This document shows positions 5,994-14,305 of a stretch of 14,305 nucleotides of DNA, in pieces. The notes under the pieces were generated by a model. That model searched no databases and was not told the DNA's origin. It was given only the letters and a program-made list of their open reading frames with translations. The stretch lies in contig CANHUM010000010.1 in the NCBI GenBank assembly GCA_947463845.1, forward strand, positions 1-14,305. Reading direction: 5' to 3'. The DNA is from Comamonadaceae bacterium. Lineage in GTDB: Bacteria; Pseudomonadota; Gammaproteobacteria; Burkholderiales; Burkholderiaceae_C. The position numbers were made by a program, and so were the translations under genes. Each line of letters starts with the position of its first letter. The first letter of the stretch is position 1.

Positions 5994-8327
5994 ATGATTG
6001 CCCAAGAACTGGAAGTCAGCTTGCACATGGCCTTTGTTGAGGCCCGTCAGCAGCGTCACGAATTCATTACCGTCGAGCACTTGCTGCTGGCCCTGCTGGA
6101 CAACCCCAGCGCCGCAGAAGTCCTGCGCGCTTGTGCTGCCAACATCGATGATTTGCGCAAGGCCTTGAGCAACTTCATCAAGGACAACACGCCCCAAGTG
6201 GCCGGTACAGAAGAGGTGGATACCCAGCCCACACTGGGTTTTCAGCGCGTGATTCAGCGCGCCATCATGCACGTGCAATCCACGGGCAATGGCAAGAAGG
6301 AAGTGACCGGCGCCAATGTGCTGGTGGCCATCTTTGGTGAAAAAGACTCGCATGCCGTGTATTACCTGCACCAACAGGGCATTACGCGGTTGGATGTGGT
6401 GAATTTCATTGCCCATGGCATCCGCAAGAGCGACCCCCCCGAAGCTGCCAAATCCGATGCCCCCGCCAGCTCCGAGGCTGAAGAGACCAGCGGTGGAGAG
6501 CGTAGCGAGAAAGCCTCGCCCCTGGAGCAGTTCACCAACAACCTGAATCAGGCTGCTAAGGACGGCAAGATCGACCCGTTGATCGGGCGCGAGTACGAAG
6601 TCGAGCGCACGATCCAGATCCTGTGTCGCCGTCGCAAAAACAACCCTCTGCTGGTGGGCGAAGCCGGTGTGGGCAAGACAGCGATTGCCGAGGGGCTGGC
6701 TTGGCGCATCACGCAGGGCACCGTGCCCGATATTTTGGCCGAAGCCACTGTGTACTCTCTGGACATGGGCGCACTGCTGGCGGGCACCAAGTACCGGGGA
6801 GATTTCGAGCAACGCCTCAAGGGCGTGCTCAAGTCGCTCAAGGACAAGCCCAACGGCATTTTGTTCATCGATGAAATCCACACCCTGATCGGTGCGGGTG
6901 CCGCCTCAGGCGGGACATTGGATGCATCGAACCTGCTCAAGCCGGCCCTCTCGAGCGGTCAGCTCAAGTGCATCGGTGCGACCACTTTCACCGAATACCG
7001 CGGTATTTTTGAGAAGGACGCTGCGCTGTCTCGCCGTTTCCAGAAGGTGGACGTGGTTGAGCCCACCGTTTCCGAGACGGTGGACATCCTCAAAGGCCTC
7101 AAGAGCCGCTTCGAAGACCATCACAGCGTCAAGTACACGATTGCTGCCTTGCAGGCCGCGGCCGAATTGTCGGCCAAGTTCATCAACGACCGTCAGTTGC
7201 CCGACAAGGCCATTGACGTGATCGATGAAGCCGGCGCTGCCCAGCGTATCCAAGTTGCTTCAAAACGTAAAAAGACGATTGGCAAGTCCGAAATCGAGGA
7301 CATCGTGGCCAAGATTGCCCGTATTCCGCCGGCCAATGTGTCCAACGACGACCGCAGCAAGCTCCAGACCATCGAGCGCGACCTCAAGTCTGTGGTGTTC
7401 GGGCAGGACAAGGCGCTTGAAGTCCTGGCCTCAGCCGTCAAGATGGCCCGCTCCGGCTTGGGCAAGACGGACAAGCCGATTGGTTCTTTCTTGTTCTCCG
7501 GCCCCACGGGGGTTGGCAAAACCGAAGCGGCCAAACAGCTGGCCTACATCATGGGTATCGAACTCATTCGCTTTGACATGTCCGAGTACATGGAGCGTCA
7601 CGCGGTCAGCCGTTTGATCGGTGCGCCACCTGGATATGTGGGTTTCGATCAAGGCGGCTTGCTGACCGAAGCCGTGACCAAGAAGCCTTATTGCGTGCTT
7701 TTGCTCGATGAAATTGAAAAAGCGCATCCGGACATCTTCAATGTGCTGCTGCAGGTCATGGACCACGGGACCTTGACCGACAACAACGGACGCAAGGCCG
7801 ATTTCCGCAACGTCATCATCATCATGACCACCAACGCGGGTGCCGAGACGATGAACAAAGCCACCATTGGTTTCACCAATCCGCGTGCTGCCGGAGACGA
7901 AATGGGCGACATCAAGCGCCTTTTCACGCCCGAGTTCCGCAACCGCCTGGATGCGATGGTCAGCTTCAAGCCGCTTGACGAGCAAATCATCTTGCGCGTG
8001 GTGGACAAGTTCCTGCTCCAACTGGAAACGCAGCTGGGCGAGAAAAAGGTCGAAGTGACTTTCACCGATGCCTTGCGCAAGTTCCTGGGCAAGAAGGGGT
8101 TTGATCCGCTCATGGGCGCGCGTCCTATGCAGCGCCTGATCCAGGACACCATCCGCAAGGCGCTGGCCGACGAGTTGCTGTTTGGTCGTCTGACCGATGG
8201 TGGCCGCCTGACGGTTGACATCGATGGCAAAGACGAGGTGCTGCTCGATATCACACCCACTCCGAGAAAAGACACCCGTCCCTCTCGTTCGGAGCCGGCT
8301 GAACCTGAAGAGGCGACAGCGGGTTGA
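5994..8327 (+). CDS. clpA: ATP-dependent Clp protease ATP-binding subunit ClpA
   Basis: This AAA+ unfoldase forms a hexamer on ClpP and feeds it unfolded substrates, including those brought by ClpS. The 777 aa chain has an N-domain (about 1-145, ClpS-binding in the family), a charged linker (about 145-180), AAA module D1 with Walker A GEAGVGKT (222-229) and Walker B ILFIDE (289-294), and module D2 with Walker A GPTGVGKT (503-510) and Walker B VLLLDE (568-573). The IGF tripeptide at 625-627 is the ClpP-docking loop. It lacks the long coiled-coil middle domain of ClpB/ClpC, which with clpS next door settles ClpA. A strong AAGGA site (5983-5987) precedes the ATG. The C-terminus ends in a short Glu/Pro-rich tail. 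Confidence 0.98.
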   Translation: MIAQELEVSLHMAFVEARQQRHEFITVEHLLLALLDNPSAAEVLRACAANIDDLRKALSNFIKDNTPQVAGTEEVDTQPTLGFQRVIQRAIMHVQSTGNGKKEVTGANVLVAIFGEKDSHAVYYLHQQGITRLDVVNFIAHGIRKSDPPEAAKSDAPASSEAEETSGGERSEKASPLEQFTNNLNQAAKDGKIDPLIGREYEVERTIQILCRRRKNNPLLVGEAGVGKTAIAEGLAWRITQGTVPDILAEATVYSLDMGALLAGTKYRGDFEQRLKGVLKSLKDKPNGILFIDEIHTLIGAGAASGGTLDASNLLKPALSSGQLKCIGATTFTEYRGIFEKDAALSRRFQKVDVVEPTVSETVDILKGLKSRFEDHHSVKYTIAALQAAAELSAKFINDRQLPDKAIDVIDEAGAAQRIQVASKRKKTIGKSEIEDIVAKIARIPPANVSNDDRSKLQTIERDLKSVVFGQDKALEVLASAVKMARSGLGKTDKPIGSFLFSGPTGVGKTEAAKQLAYIMGIELIRFDMSEYMERHAVSRLIGAPPGYVGFDQGGLLTEAVTKKPYCVLLLDEIEKAHPDIFNVLLQVMDHGTLTDNNGRKADFRNVIIIMTTNAGAETMNKATIGFTNPRAAGDEMGDIKRLFTPEFRNRLDAMVSFKPLDEQIILRVVDKFLLQLETQLGEKKVEVTFTDALRKFLGKKGFDPLMGARPMQRLIQDTIRKALADELLFGRLTDGGRLTVDIDGKDEVLLDITPTPRKDTRPSRSEPAEPEEATAG

Positions 8328-8349
8328 TGACCATCATGTCTCTGATGCC

Positions 8350-8373
8350 AAAAGGCCCCTCGGGGCCTTTTTC
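8350..8373 (+). terminator. intrinsic terminator after clpA
   Basis: AAAGGCCCC (8351-8359) and GGGGCCTTT (8362-8370) pair perfectly. The stem extends by A8350-T8371 and is followed by a short T-run. It lies 22 bases after the clpA stop and separates clpSA from the yebC operon. Confidence 0.9.
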
Positions 8374-8486
8374 ATTGGACAACATTTTTTTGCCTTGGTA
8401 TGGGTGGCGTTTGCATGAATTTGTGCCATGAAAAGTCATTGCCCTGGTGAAAAGTAAAATTGAGTCATCAGATTCAAACAACATTC

Positions 8487-8491
8487 AAGGA
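8487..8491 (+). promoter_or_regulatory. ribosome binding site setting the yebC start
   Basis: AAGGA lies 7 bases before the ATG at 8499. The frame is open further upstream to an alternative start at 8460, but that would place this site inside the coding region and add 13 residues ahead of the family's conserved [14 protein letters not shown]. Confidence 0.8.
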
Positions 8492-8498
8492 ATTCCCG

Positions 8499-9224
8499 AT
8501 GGCTGGCCACAGTAAATGGGCGAATATTCAGCACCGTAAAGGGCGACAAGATGAAAAGCGCCAACGGATCTGGACCCGGGTGGTTCGGGAAATCATGGTC
8601 GCCGCTCGCACAGGTGGCGGTGATCCCAGCGCCAATCCTCGTCTGCGTCTGGCCATCGAGAAGGCCAAGGCTGCAAACATGCCTGCCGACACCATCAAGC
8701 GCAATGTGGACAAAGCCACGGGCAACCTGGAAGGTGTCAGCTACGAGGAAATCCGTTATGAAGGTTACGGTATTGGGGGCGCTGCCATCATTGTGGACAC
8801 CATGACCGACAACCGGGTGCGCACGGTGGCTGAAATGCGCCATGCGCTGAGCAAGCACGGTGGCAATTTGGGTACAGAGGGCTCGGTGTCCTTTCAGTTC
8901 AAGCACTGCGGCCAACTGATTTTTGCCCCCGGCACATCGGAGGATCGGGTCATGGAGGTGGCGCTGGATGCCGGTGCCGAAGATGTGCTCACCGACGAAG
9001 AGGGTGCCATCGAGGTTTTGACCACCCCCGCTGATTTTGAAGCCGTGAAAAACACACTGGAGGCCGCAGGACTGGTGGCTGAAGTGGCCGAAGTCACGTG
9101 GCGTGCCGAAAATTCTGTGTCTTTGTCCGGCGACGAGGCGGCCAAAATGCAAAAATTATTGGATATATTGGAAGACTTGGATGATGTGCAAAACGTTTTC
9201 CACAACGCCGAATTCGAAGATTAA
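8499..9224 (+). CDS. yebC: YebC/PmpR family protein
   Basis: This is a 241 aa cytoplasmic protein of the YebC/PmpR/TACO1 family, at the usual family length. The N-terminus [21 protein letters not shown] is the family signature. Other conserved pieces are [41 protein letters not shown] and [14 protein letters not shown]. The family was long annotated as transcriptional regulators; later work on YebC and TACO1 proteins connects them with translation, including of proline-rich stretches. It heads a closely packed operon: purD starts 9 bases after its stop. A TAAAAT at 8455-8460 might be a -10 element, but no convincing -35 pairs with it. Confidence 0.96.
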   Translation: MAGHSKWANIQHRKGRQDEKRQRIWTRVVREIMVAARTGGGDPSANPRLRLAIEKAKAANMPADTIKRNVDKATGNLEGVSYEEIRYEGYGIGGAAIIVDTMTDNRVRTVAEMRHALSKHGGNLGTEGSVSFQFKHCGQLIFAPGTSEDRVMEVALDAGAEDVLTDEEGAIEVLTTPADFEAVKNTLEAAGLVAEVAEVTWRAENSVSLSGDEAAKMQKLLDILEDLDDVQNVFHNAEFED

Positions 9225-9233
9225 GGAAGCTGG

Positions 9234-10514
9234 ATGAAAGTATTGGTAGTCGGCAGTGGTGGCCGAGAGCACGCCATGGCGTGGAAACTGGCCCAGTCGC
9301 CCAAGGTGCAGCAGGTCTATGTGGCTCCGGGCAACGGCGGTACGGCCAAAGACAAAAACCTCGTGAATGTGCCGATCACCGATTTGACTTTGTTGCGCCA
9401 GTGGGCCATCGACAACGGGATCGGCCTGACCCTGGTGGGGCCCGAAGCCCCCTTGGCTGCCGGCATCGTGGACGATTTCAGGACGCATGGCTTGCGCATT
9501 TTTGGGCCCACCCAGGCGGCTGCTCAGCTTGAAAGCTCCAAGGCATTTTCCAAGGCCTTCATGCAGCGTCATGGCATACCAACGGCCGAATTTGAAACCT
9601 TCACCGATGCCGCGCAGGCACATGCCTATGTGGACCGCCAAGGCGCACCGATCGTGGTCAAGGCCGACGGCCTGGCAGCAGGTAAAGGCGTGGTGGTGGC
9701 CATGACACTGGCCGAAGCCCACGAGGCGATCGACTTCATGTTGCTGGACAACACCCTGGGTGTGGCGCACAACGCGGGCGGCGCTCGGGTGGTGATCGAA
9801 GAGTTTTTACAGGGCGAAGAAGCCAGTTTCATGGTGCTGTGCGATGGCAAAAACGTGGCGGCACTGGCCACGAGTCAGGACCACAAACGCTTGTTGGACA
9901 ACGATGAGGGCCCCAACACGGGTGGCATGGGTGCTTATTCACCGGCGCCTGTGGTCACGGCCGAAGTGCACGCCCGCGCCATGCGCGAGGTCATCTTGCC
10001 CACCATCCGGGGCATGGACAAAGACGGCATCAACTACACCGGATTTTTGTATGCGGGCCTGATGATTGATCCGCAAGGCCGTATCAAGACGCTGGAATTC
10101 AACTGCCGCATGGGTGATCCTGAGACCCAGCCGATTCTGATGCGCCTGAAGTCGGACTTGCTGGACGTGCTGTTGGCCGCAACCTCTGAAGGCCTGGACC
10201 AGTTGGACATGGAGTGGGATCGCCGCGTGGCCCTTGGTGTGGTCATGGCTGCGGCCGGCTACCCTTTGAGTCCGCACAAAGGCGATGCCATCACCGGACT
10301 GCCCGACGATCAGAGCGATGCGATGGTGTTCCATGCCGGTACGGCCGAGAAACAGGGGCAAATCCTGACTTCGGGTGGGCGTGTTTTGTGCGTTACAGCG
10401 CTGGCTGATTCTGTCAAGCAGGCACAGCAAAAAGCCTATCAAACCGCCAGTCCGATTGCCTTTGATGGCATGCAAATGCGCCATGACATTGGTTACCGCG
10501 CCATCAAAAACTGA
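9234..10514 (+). CDS. purD: phosphoribosylamine--glycine ligase (GAR synthetase)
   Basis: This enzyme performs the second step of de novo purine synthesis, joining glycine to 5-phosphoribosylamine with ATP. At 426 aa it is close to the 429 aa E. coli enzyme. It has the N-terminal GSGGREHA motif (7-14), an ATP-grasp domain with VVKADGLAAGKG (141-152), the GPNTGGMGAYSPAP segment, and LEFNCRMGDPETQ (287-299), which is diagnostic for PurD and carries metal/ATP ligands. AAGGAAG at 9223-9229 overlaps the yebC stop and serves as its ribosome binding site, so the two genes are probably transcribed together. In this window purD is separated from other purine genes. Confidence 0.98.
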   Translation: MKVLVVGSGGREHAMAWKLAQSPKVQQVYVAPGNGGTAKDKNLVNVPITDLTLLRQWAIDNGIGLTLVGPEAPLAAGIVDDFRTHGLRIFGPTQAAAQLESSKAFSKAFMQRHGIPTAEFETFTDAAQAHAYVDRQGAPIVVKADGLAAGKGVVVAMTLAEAHEAIDFMLLDNTLGVAHNAGGARVVIEEFLQGEEASFMVLCDGKNVAALATSQDHKRLLDNDEGPNTGGMGAYSPAPVVTAEVHARAMREVILPTIRGMDKDGINYTGFLYAGLMIDPQGRIKTLEFNCRMGDPETQPILMRLKSDLLDVLLAATSEGLDQLDMEWDRRVALGVVMAAAGYPLSPHKGDAITGLPDDQSDAMVFHAGTAEKQGQILTSGGRVLCVTALADSVKQAQQKAYQTASPIAFDGMQMRHDIGYRAIKN

Positions 10515-10529
10515 ATCACCGGATTTTCC

Positions 10530-11183
10530 ATGAGCACCTTGAATCGCCAGCCTGTGACCTTCAAAGGCTCCCGCTTGGCCCGATGGATTTTGAGAATGCT
10601 GGGCTGGCGCGTTGACTTTGAGGGCTTTCCCGCTCGCCAAGGCGTGGCGATTGTTTACCCGCATACCAGCAACTGGGACTTCCCCATCGGCATGCTGGCC
10701 AAATGGGCCTTGGGTATTCCTGCTCACTTTTGGGGTAAGGACTCCTTGTTCAAATTTCCGGTGATCGGTGCCTGGATGCGCTGGGTAGGTGGCATCCCGA
10801 TTGACCGCAGCTCATCTCGCGGCGTGGTCGGGCAGATGGTGCATGTGTTCGAGCAGCACAAGCAAAACGACCAATTGCTCTGGTTGGGCCTGGCCCCGGA
10901 GGGCACACGCAGTCTCACCCCGGGCTGGCGCAGCGGCTTTTACCAGTTGGCCTTGGGTGCGCAAGTGCCCCTGGCGCTCGTCAAACTTGACTGGGGGCAG
11001 CGCCGTTTCAGTGTGGTAGATTTTTACGATCTGACCGGGCAAACCGAGCAAGATTACGCCCACATGGCTCGTGTCTTCGAAGGCGTGCAGGGTTTCCATG
11101 TGCATCAGATGGGTCCCATTCTTCCCTGGAGTCCCAGCCAGACGACGCCATCTCGGTCTTCAGACACCAAGACCATTTCCTGA
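10530..11183 (+). CDS. lysophospholipid acyltransferase family protein (PlsC-type)
   Basis: This is a probable acyltransferase of the PlsC/LPLAT family, which moves an acyl chain from acyl-CoA or acyl-ACP to a lysolipid or similar acceptor. The 217 aa protein has the HX4D catalytic motif as HTSNWD (His45, Asp50), the GGIPIDR block (87-93), and APEGTR (122-127), matching family motifs I, III and EGTR. The closing ~15 residues are Ser/Thr-rich and probably flexible. There is no clear signal peptide; hydrophobic segments near 37-43 and 52-66 may touch the inner membrane. It starts 15 bases after purD and ends 23 bases before hemF. The acceptor lipid cannot be told from sequence, so no gene symbol is given. 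Confidence 0.88.
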   Translation: MSTLNRQPVTFKGSRLARWILRMLGWRVDFEGFPARQGVAIVYPHTSNWDFPIGMLAKWALGIPAHFWGKDSLFKFPVIGAWMRWVGGIPIDRSSSRGVVGQMVHVFEQHKQNDQLLWLGLAPEGTRSLTPGWRSGFYQLALGAQVPLALVKLDWGQRRFSVVDFYDLTGQTEQDYAHMARVFEGVQGFHVHQMGPILPWSPSQTTPSRSSDTKTIS

Positions 11184-11206
11184 TTTTTTCAACCTTCCTA
11201 CCCACC

Positions 11207-12127
11207 ATGAGCACCAGCTTTGAACTCGGCACTGTCAAAAACTACCTGGTGGGCTTGCAGTCCCGCATCACCGGAGCTTTGACCGACTTGGATGGCACGC
11301 CGTTTCTGACCGACGCCTGGCAGAAAGACCCGAACGAAAAACTCCAGGGCAATGGCATCACCCAGATTCTGGAAGGTGGGCCCATTTTTGAGCGCGCCGG
11401 TTGCGGGTTTTCGCATGTGACTGGGCCGCAGTTGCCGCCATCTGCCACCCAGCACCGTCCCGACTTGGCTGGCTCGGCCTTTGAGGCCATGGGCGTTTCC
11501 TTGGTGTTTCACCCGCGCAATCCCTATGTGCCCACGGTGCACATGAATGTCCGCATGATCGCGGCCAAGCCCGAGGGCAGAGCACCCGTGGCCTGGTTTG
11601 GTGGCGGTATGGACCTGACGCCCTATTACGGATTTGACGAAGACGCGGTGCATTTTCACCAGACCTGCAAAGACGCCTTGAGCCCCTTTGGGGATGCCTT
11701 GCACCCGCGTTTCAAAACCTGGTGCGACGACTATTTTTGCAACAAACACCGGCATGAGCAGCGCGGTGTGGGTGGCATTTTCTTTGACGACTTTTCCGAA
11801 CTGGGCATGGACCAGAGCTTTGCCATGCTGCAAAGCGTTGGAGATTCACTTCTGAAGGCTTACATGCCCATCGTGTTGCGTCGCAAGGACACGCCTTATG
11901 GCGAGCGCGAGCGAGACTTCCAGCTCTACCGCCGAGGTCGTTATGTCGAGTTCAACCTGGTCTGGGATAGGGGCACGCATTTTGGCCTGCAGTCCGGTGG
12001 CCGCACCGAGTCCATCCTGTTGTCCATGCCGCCTGAGGTGCGGTGGTCTTACCAACGTCAAGACGAGGTCGGCTCCCCCGAGGCCCGCTTGCTCAGCCAC
12101 TTTCTGGTGCCCAAGGATTGGGTTTGA
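11207..12127 (+). CDS. hemF: oxygen-dependent coproporphyrinogen-III oxidase
   Basis: HemF converts coproporphyrinogen III to protoporphyrinogen IX by O2-dependent oxidative decarboxylation of two propionates, a late step of heme synthesis in the cytoplasm. The 306 aa compare with 299 in E. coli. Conserved stretches include [32 protein letters not shown], and [20 protein letters not shown]. The four histidines reported to matter for metal binding in the E. coli enzyme (96, 106, 145, 175) are all present at 102, 112, 151 and 181, a constant offset of 6. No Shine-Dalgarno site is evident before the ATG. Dependence on oxygen fits an aerobic or facultative host. Confidence 0.98.
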   Translation: MSTSFELGTVKNYLVGLQSRITGALTDLDGTPFLTDAWQKDPNEKLQGNGITQILEGGPIFERAGCGFSHVTGPQLPPSATQHRPDLAGSAFEAMGVSLVFHPRNPYVPTVHMNVRMIAAKPEGRAPVAWFGGGMDLTPYYGFDEDAVHFHQTCKDALSPFGDALHPRFKTWCDDYFCNKHRHEQRGVGGIFFDDFSELGMDQSFAMLQSVGDSLLKAYMPIVLRRKDTPYGERERDFQLYRRGRYVEFNLVWDRGTHFGLQSGGRTESILLSMPPEVRWSYQRQDEVGSPEARLLSHFLVPKDWV

Positions 12128-12141
12128 ACCTGCAGCCTGTG

Positions 12142-12783
12142 ATGCACAACGCCCAAGCCGCTGTGCAGCGCCTGGGCGTTTTCGGCGGTGCCTTTGACCC
12201 GCCGCATTGGGCTCATGTGGCCCTGGTCGAAGCGGCCATAGACCAGCTTCAGTTGGACCAAGTTCAGGTTTTACCCACTGGGCAGGCTTGGCACAAACCG
12301 CGACAGCTCTCGGAGGCTTCCCACCGTCTGGCCATGACGCGCCTGGCCTTTGCGCATTTGCCGAAAGTGGTCGTTGATGAGCGTGAAGTTCTTCGCGCCG
12401 GCCCCAGTTACACGGTGGACACGCTGCAAGAACTGCTGCGCCAATACCCGCAGGCTCAGCTGTATTTGCTCATTGGAGATGACCAGCGCCGATCTTTGCC
12501 CCGCTGGCATGAGATCGGTGAAATTGTGCGGCTCGCTATAATTTGCGTCGCAGATCGCGATCAGGCCGTGCGTGCGTGGCACGAAGCACCTGACTCTGCA
12601 CAAGCAAGTGCCACACTGCCTGACACGCTGCAGGCGCGGATTCATACGCTGGTCATGCCGCTGATGCCTCACAGTGCTACGGACATCAGGGTGATGGCAG
12701 CCTCAGACCAAACCCTGACCGGTCTGGTGCCTCCCGCTGTTGAGCGCTATATTCACGAACACCACCTATACAGGCCCCATTGA
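12142..12783 (+). CDS. nadD: nicotinate-nucleotide adenylyltransferase
   Basis: NadD adenylates nicotinate mononucleotide to deamido-NAD in NAD synthesis. From the ATG at 12142 the protein has 213 aa, normal for the family. It carries the nucleotidyltransferase signature GGAFDPPHWAH (15-25, with His22 and His25 as the HxxH motif) and SATDIR (178-183), the family's STXIR-type phosphate-binding motif. The frame is open upstream into hemF, but extra residues there do not look like NadD. GTG at 12139 or TTG at 12124 are alternative starts; none has a good Shine-Dalgarno site. It begins 14 bases after hemF and its stop overlaps the rsfS start (TGATG). A perfect TATAAT lies inside it at 12537-12542. 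Confidence 0.95.
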   Translation: MHNAQAAVQRLGVFGGAFDPPHWAHVALVEAAIDQLQLDQVQVLPTGQAWHKPRQLSEASHRLAMTRLAFAHLPKVVVDEREVLRAGPSYTVDTLQELLRQYPQAQLYLLIGDDQRRSLPRWHEIGEIVRLAIICVADRDQAVRAWHEAPDSAQASATLPDTLQARIHTLVMPLMPHSATDIRVMAASDQTLTGLVPPAVERYIHEHHLYRPH

Positions 12784-13487
12784 TGACCGATAACGCCGCC
12801 AAAAAAGACATCCAGAAACTCCAGAGGGCCGTCGTGGACGCTCTGGAGGACGTCAAGGCTCAAGAAATCCAGGTGTTTGACACCGAACACCTGTCCTCGC
12901 TGTTTGAGCGGGTCATCATTGCCTCCGGCACATCCAATCGCCAGACCAAGGCGTTGGCCGCCAGTGTCCGCGATAAAGTGCGCAACGCGGGCTTTGTCAA
13001 ACCCCGTATCGAGGGTGAAGACAACGGTGAATGGATCATTGTGGATTGCGGTCCCGCCGTCGTGCACATCATGCAACCGACCATTCGCAGCTATTACAAC
13101 CTGGAAGAAATTTGGGGCGATACGCCTGTTCGTCTGAAGTTGGGTGCGCCCAAGCCCGCGGCGACTTCTGAAGGCAAGGGGCACATCCAGAATTCAGCGG
13201 CGAAAAAAGTCAAGGGCAAAGCACCAGCCAAATCCCCGGTCCCCAAAACACCCGCTGCCAAGAAGGCTGTCGCCAAACCTGTCGCCAAGGCCAAGCCCGC
13301 GTTGAAAGCGCCGGCCAAATCTGCCAAACCAGCGGCCAAGTCGCCAGCCAAATCGGCCCCGAAAGCCAGCAGCCCCACCAGCAAGCCTACGGTGAAGACG
13401 GTGGGCAAGCCCACGGCCAAGTCAGCGGCCAAAAAGGCCCCTGCGCGCAAGACCGTGCAAGCGGCCTCCCGCCGCAAAGCCGATTGA
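12783..13487 (+). CDS. rsfS: ribosome silencing factor RsfS with long basic tail
   Basis: RsfS (RsfA/Iojap) binds ribosomal protein L14 on the 50S subunit and blocks joining to 30S, lowering translation under starvation. Residues 1-120 are a complete RsfS domain: VFDTEHLSSLFERVIIASGTS, DNGEWIIVDCGPAVVHIM and the YYNLEEIWGD segment. The family is usually about 105-120 aa, but this protein continues to 234 aa. By my count residues 121-234 hold 30 Ala, 27 Lys and 16 Pro but only two acidic residues, resembling histone-H1-like or AlgP-like tails. The ATG at 12783 shares its A with the nadD stop; a TTG codon just before it is not needed. The nadD-rsfS-rlmH order is common in proteobacteria. Confidence 0.96.
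   Translation: MTDNAAKKDIQKLQRAVVDALEDVKAQEIQVFDTEHLSSLFERVIIASGTSNRQTKALAASVRDKVRNAGFVKPRIEGEDNGEWIIVDCGPAVVHIMQPTIRSYYNLEEIWGDTPVRLKLGAPKPAATSEGKGHIQNSAAKKVKGKAPAKSPVPKTPAAKKAVAKPVAKAKPALKAPAKSAKPAAKSPAKSAPKASSPTSKPTVKTVGKPTAKSAAKKAPARKTVQAASRRKAD
13143..13484 (+). repeat. low-complexity Lys/Ala/Pro coding repeats in rsfS
   Basis: The 3' half of rsfS is built from degenerate short units centred on GCCAA(A/G), giving PAKS (residues 148-151, 177-180, 188-191), AKPA and AAKK variants. The units differ at third positions, so this is an old, drifting repeat rather than a recent exact tandem expansion. Such tracts are prone to slippage, so tail length may vary between strains. Confidence 0.75.
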
Positions 13488-13493
13488 TCCTGC

Positions 13494-13961
13494 ATGAAGC
13501 TGCTGGTCGTTGCAGTCGGCCTGCGCGTTCCCGATTGGGCCCAGACGGCTTGGGACGACTACGCCAAACGTTTTCCACCTGAGCTCAAGGTCGAGCTCAA
13601 GGCTGTGAAAACCGAGCCCCGTGGCTCCAAAACACTGCCCAACCTTTACGCGGCAGAGCGTCAGCGTATCGAAGCGGCCATTGCGCGTGGCACCCGCATC
13701 GTGGTGCTCGACGAGCGGGGCACCCACCTGACCACGCAGGCCCTGGCCACGCGCCTGACCAGCTGGCAGCTCAGCGGTGACGATGTGGCTTTGGTCATTG
13801 GTGGCCCTGATGGTCTGGAGCCGGAGTTCCGGCAAGCCGCGCATGAGCGCATCCGCTTGTCCGACCTGACCTTGCCCCACGCCATGGCCCGCGTGCTGCT
13901 GATCGAACAGCTCTACCGCGCCTGGTCCATCAACGCCAACCATCCTTACCATCGCGAATGA
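13494..13961 (+). CDS. rlmH: 23S rRNA (pseudouridine(1915)-N(3))-methyltransferase
   Basis: RlmH methylates pseudouridine 1915 in helix 69 of 23S rRNA on the assembled 70S ribosome, using S-adenosylmethionine. It is a minimal SPOUT-fold enzyme acting as a dimer. The length of 155 aa equals that of E. coli RlmH. Key parts are the start [16 protein letters not shown] (70-76), the SAM-binding trefoil-knot loop VIGGPDG (101-107, where Asp replaces the more usual Glu), [17 protein letters not shown] and the C-terminal NHPYHRE. It starts 6 bases after rsfS and its TGA overlaps the maf ATG (ATGA), so translation is probably coupled. No Shine-Dalgarno site is apparent. Confidence 0.97.
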   Translation: MKLLVVAVGLRVPDWAQTAWDDYAKRFPPELKVELKAVKTEPRGSKTLPNLYAAERQRIEAAIARGTRIVVLDERGTHLTTQALATRLTSWQLSGDDVALVIGGPDGLEPEFRQAAHERIRLSDLTLPHAMARVLLIEQLYRAWSINANHPYHRE

Positions 13962-14305
13962 GTGACTTCATTTACCTCGCTTCCCAAAGCCCTCGACGCA
14001 GCCAGCTGCTCGGCCAAATTGGCATCGCCCATCGCTTGCTTTTGGCGGGGTCCGATGAGGATGCCGAGTCTTTAGAAGAGGTGCGCGGCGCAGAGGCGCC
14101 TGCACGGTATGTGGCGCGTGTCACCGGTCTTAAGCTCGATGCTGCAGTGCAGCGTCTTCAGCGTCAGGGCGTGCCTGCAGCGCCGGTGCTGTGCGCGGAT
14201 ACGACGGTTTGCCTTGGTCGAGACATATTGGGCAAACCGGCGGATGAGGCCGATGCCGTGCGTATCCTGAAACTGCTCTCTGGCCAGACCCACCGCGTAT
14301 TGACC
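13958..14305 (+). CDS. maf: Maf family nucleotide pyrophosphatase (partial, 5' part)
   Basis: The first 116 codons are present; the frame is still open at the window edge. Maf proteins hydrolyse non-canonical or selected nucleoside triphosphates to monophosphates. Visible family motifs are the start [12 protein letters not shown] (nucleotide-binding SPRR), CADTTV (around residues 79-84) and GQTHRVLT at the edge. The overall pattern, including the LSGQTH segment, is closer to the YhdE (Maf-1, dTTP/UTP pyrophosphatase) branch than to YceF, but the C-terminal half is missing, so the branch is inferred. The ATG overlaps the rlmH stop by four bases (ATGA). Confidence 0.93.
   Translation, partial: MSDFIYLASQSPRRSQLLGQIGIAHRLLLAGSDEDAESLEEVRGAEAPARYVARVTGLKLDAAVQRLQRQGVPAAPVLCADTTVCLGRDILGKPADEADAVRILKLLSGQTHRVLT

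Noticed and set aside
8455..8460. TAAAAT as a -10 element for the yebC operon
   Set aside because: It is at a plausible distance from yebC, but no -35 with acceptable spacing was found (AAAGTC at 17 bp), so it is not listed as a promoter.
8460..8498. Upstream alternative start for yebC
   Set aside because: It would bury the AAGGA ribosome binding site and add residues before the conserved MAGHSKW start.
12043..12141. N-terminal extension of nadD into hemF
   Set aside because: Those residues are a frame-shifted reading of the conserved hemF C-terminus and do not resemble NadD; ATG at 12142 gives normal family length.
13094..13495. Hydrophobic Ala/Gly/Leu-rich minus-strand frame opposite the rsfS tail
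   Set aside because: It is the complement of the Lys/Ala/Pro repeat codons, which forces a Leu/Ala/Gly-rich translation; no sign of an independent membrane protein.

Overview
The window looks like a chromosomal housekeeping stretch from a betaproteobacterium of the order Burkholderiales, probably a Comamonadaceae member (Limnohabitans/Rhodoferax-like). This rests on moderately high GC, protein details (IHF-alpha with a [14 protein letters not shown] N-terminus, a DUF1840 protein, the RsfS and RlmH sequences) and gene order. No mobile element, CRISPR array, tRNA or rRNA was seen, and base composition appears uniform by eye.

Left block (1-4424, + strand). The last codons of rplT (ribosomal protein L20) are followed by a strong hairpin terminator, then pheS, pheT, ihfA and a DUF1840 gene. 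This is the widespread infC-rpmI-rplT-pheST-ihfA order. Only about 40 bases separate the terminator hairpin from the pheS start and they hold no convincing promoter, so the hairpin may act as an attenuator between rplT and pheST rather than a full stop. A 29-codon open frame with three Phe codons runs through it.

Middle block (4428-8373). Two minus-strand genes, a secreted DUF192 protein and a cold-shock protein in the cspD position, lie tail to tail with DUF1840. The cold-shock gene is divergent from clpS-clpA, which encode the N-degron adaptor and the AAA+ unfoldase of the ClpAP protease. The cspD/clpS/clpA arrangement matches that of E. coli. A GC-rich hairpin terminator follows clpA.

Right block (8499-14305, + strand). 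This is a tightly packed array: yebC, purD, a PlsC-type acyltransferase, hemF, nadD, rsfS, rlmH and the 5' part of maf, cut by the window edge. Gaps are 9, 15 and 23 bases between the first genes and 14 bases before nadD. The nadD/rsfS and rlmH/maf pairs overlap at stop/start codons. The products serve translation and ribosome maturation (YebC, RsfS, RlmH), purine, heme and NAD synthesis (PurD, HemF, NadD), lipid acylation, and probably nucleotide-pool cleaning (Maf).

I found no clearly new system. The points most worth a second look are the rplT-pheS leader, the long Lys/Ala/Pro-rich tail on RsfS, the acidic tail on the CspD-like protein, and a consensus -10 hexamer inside nadD.
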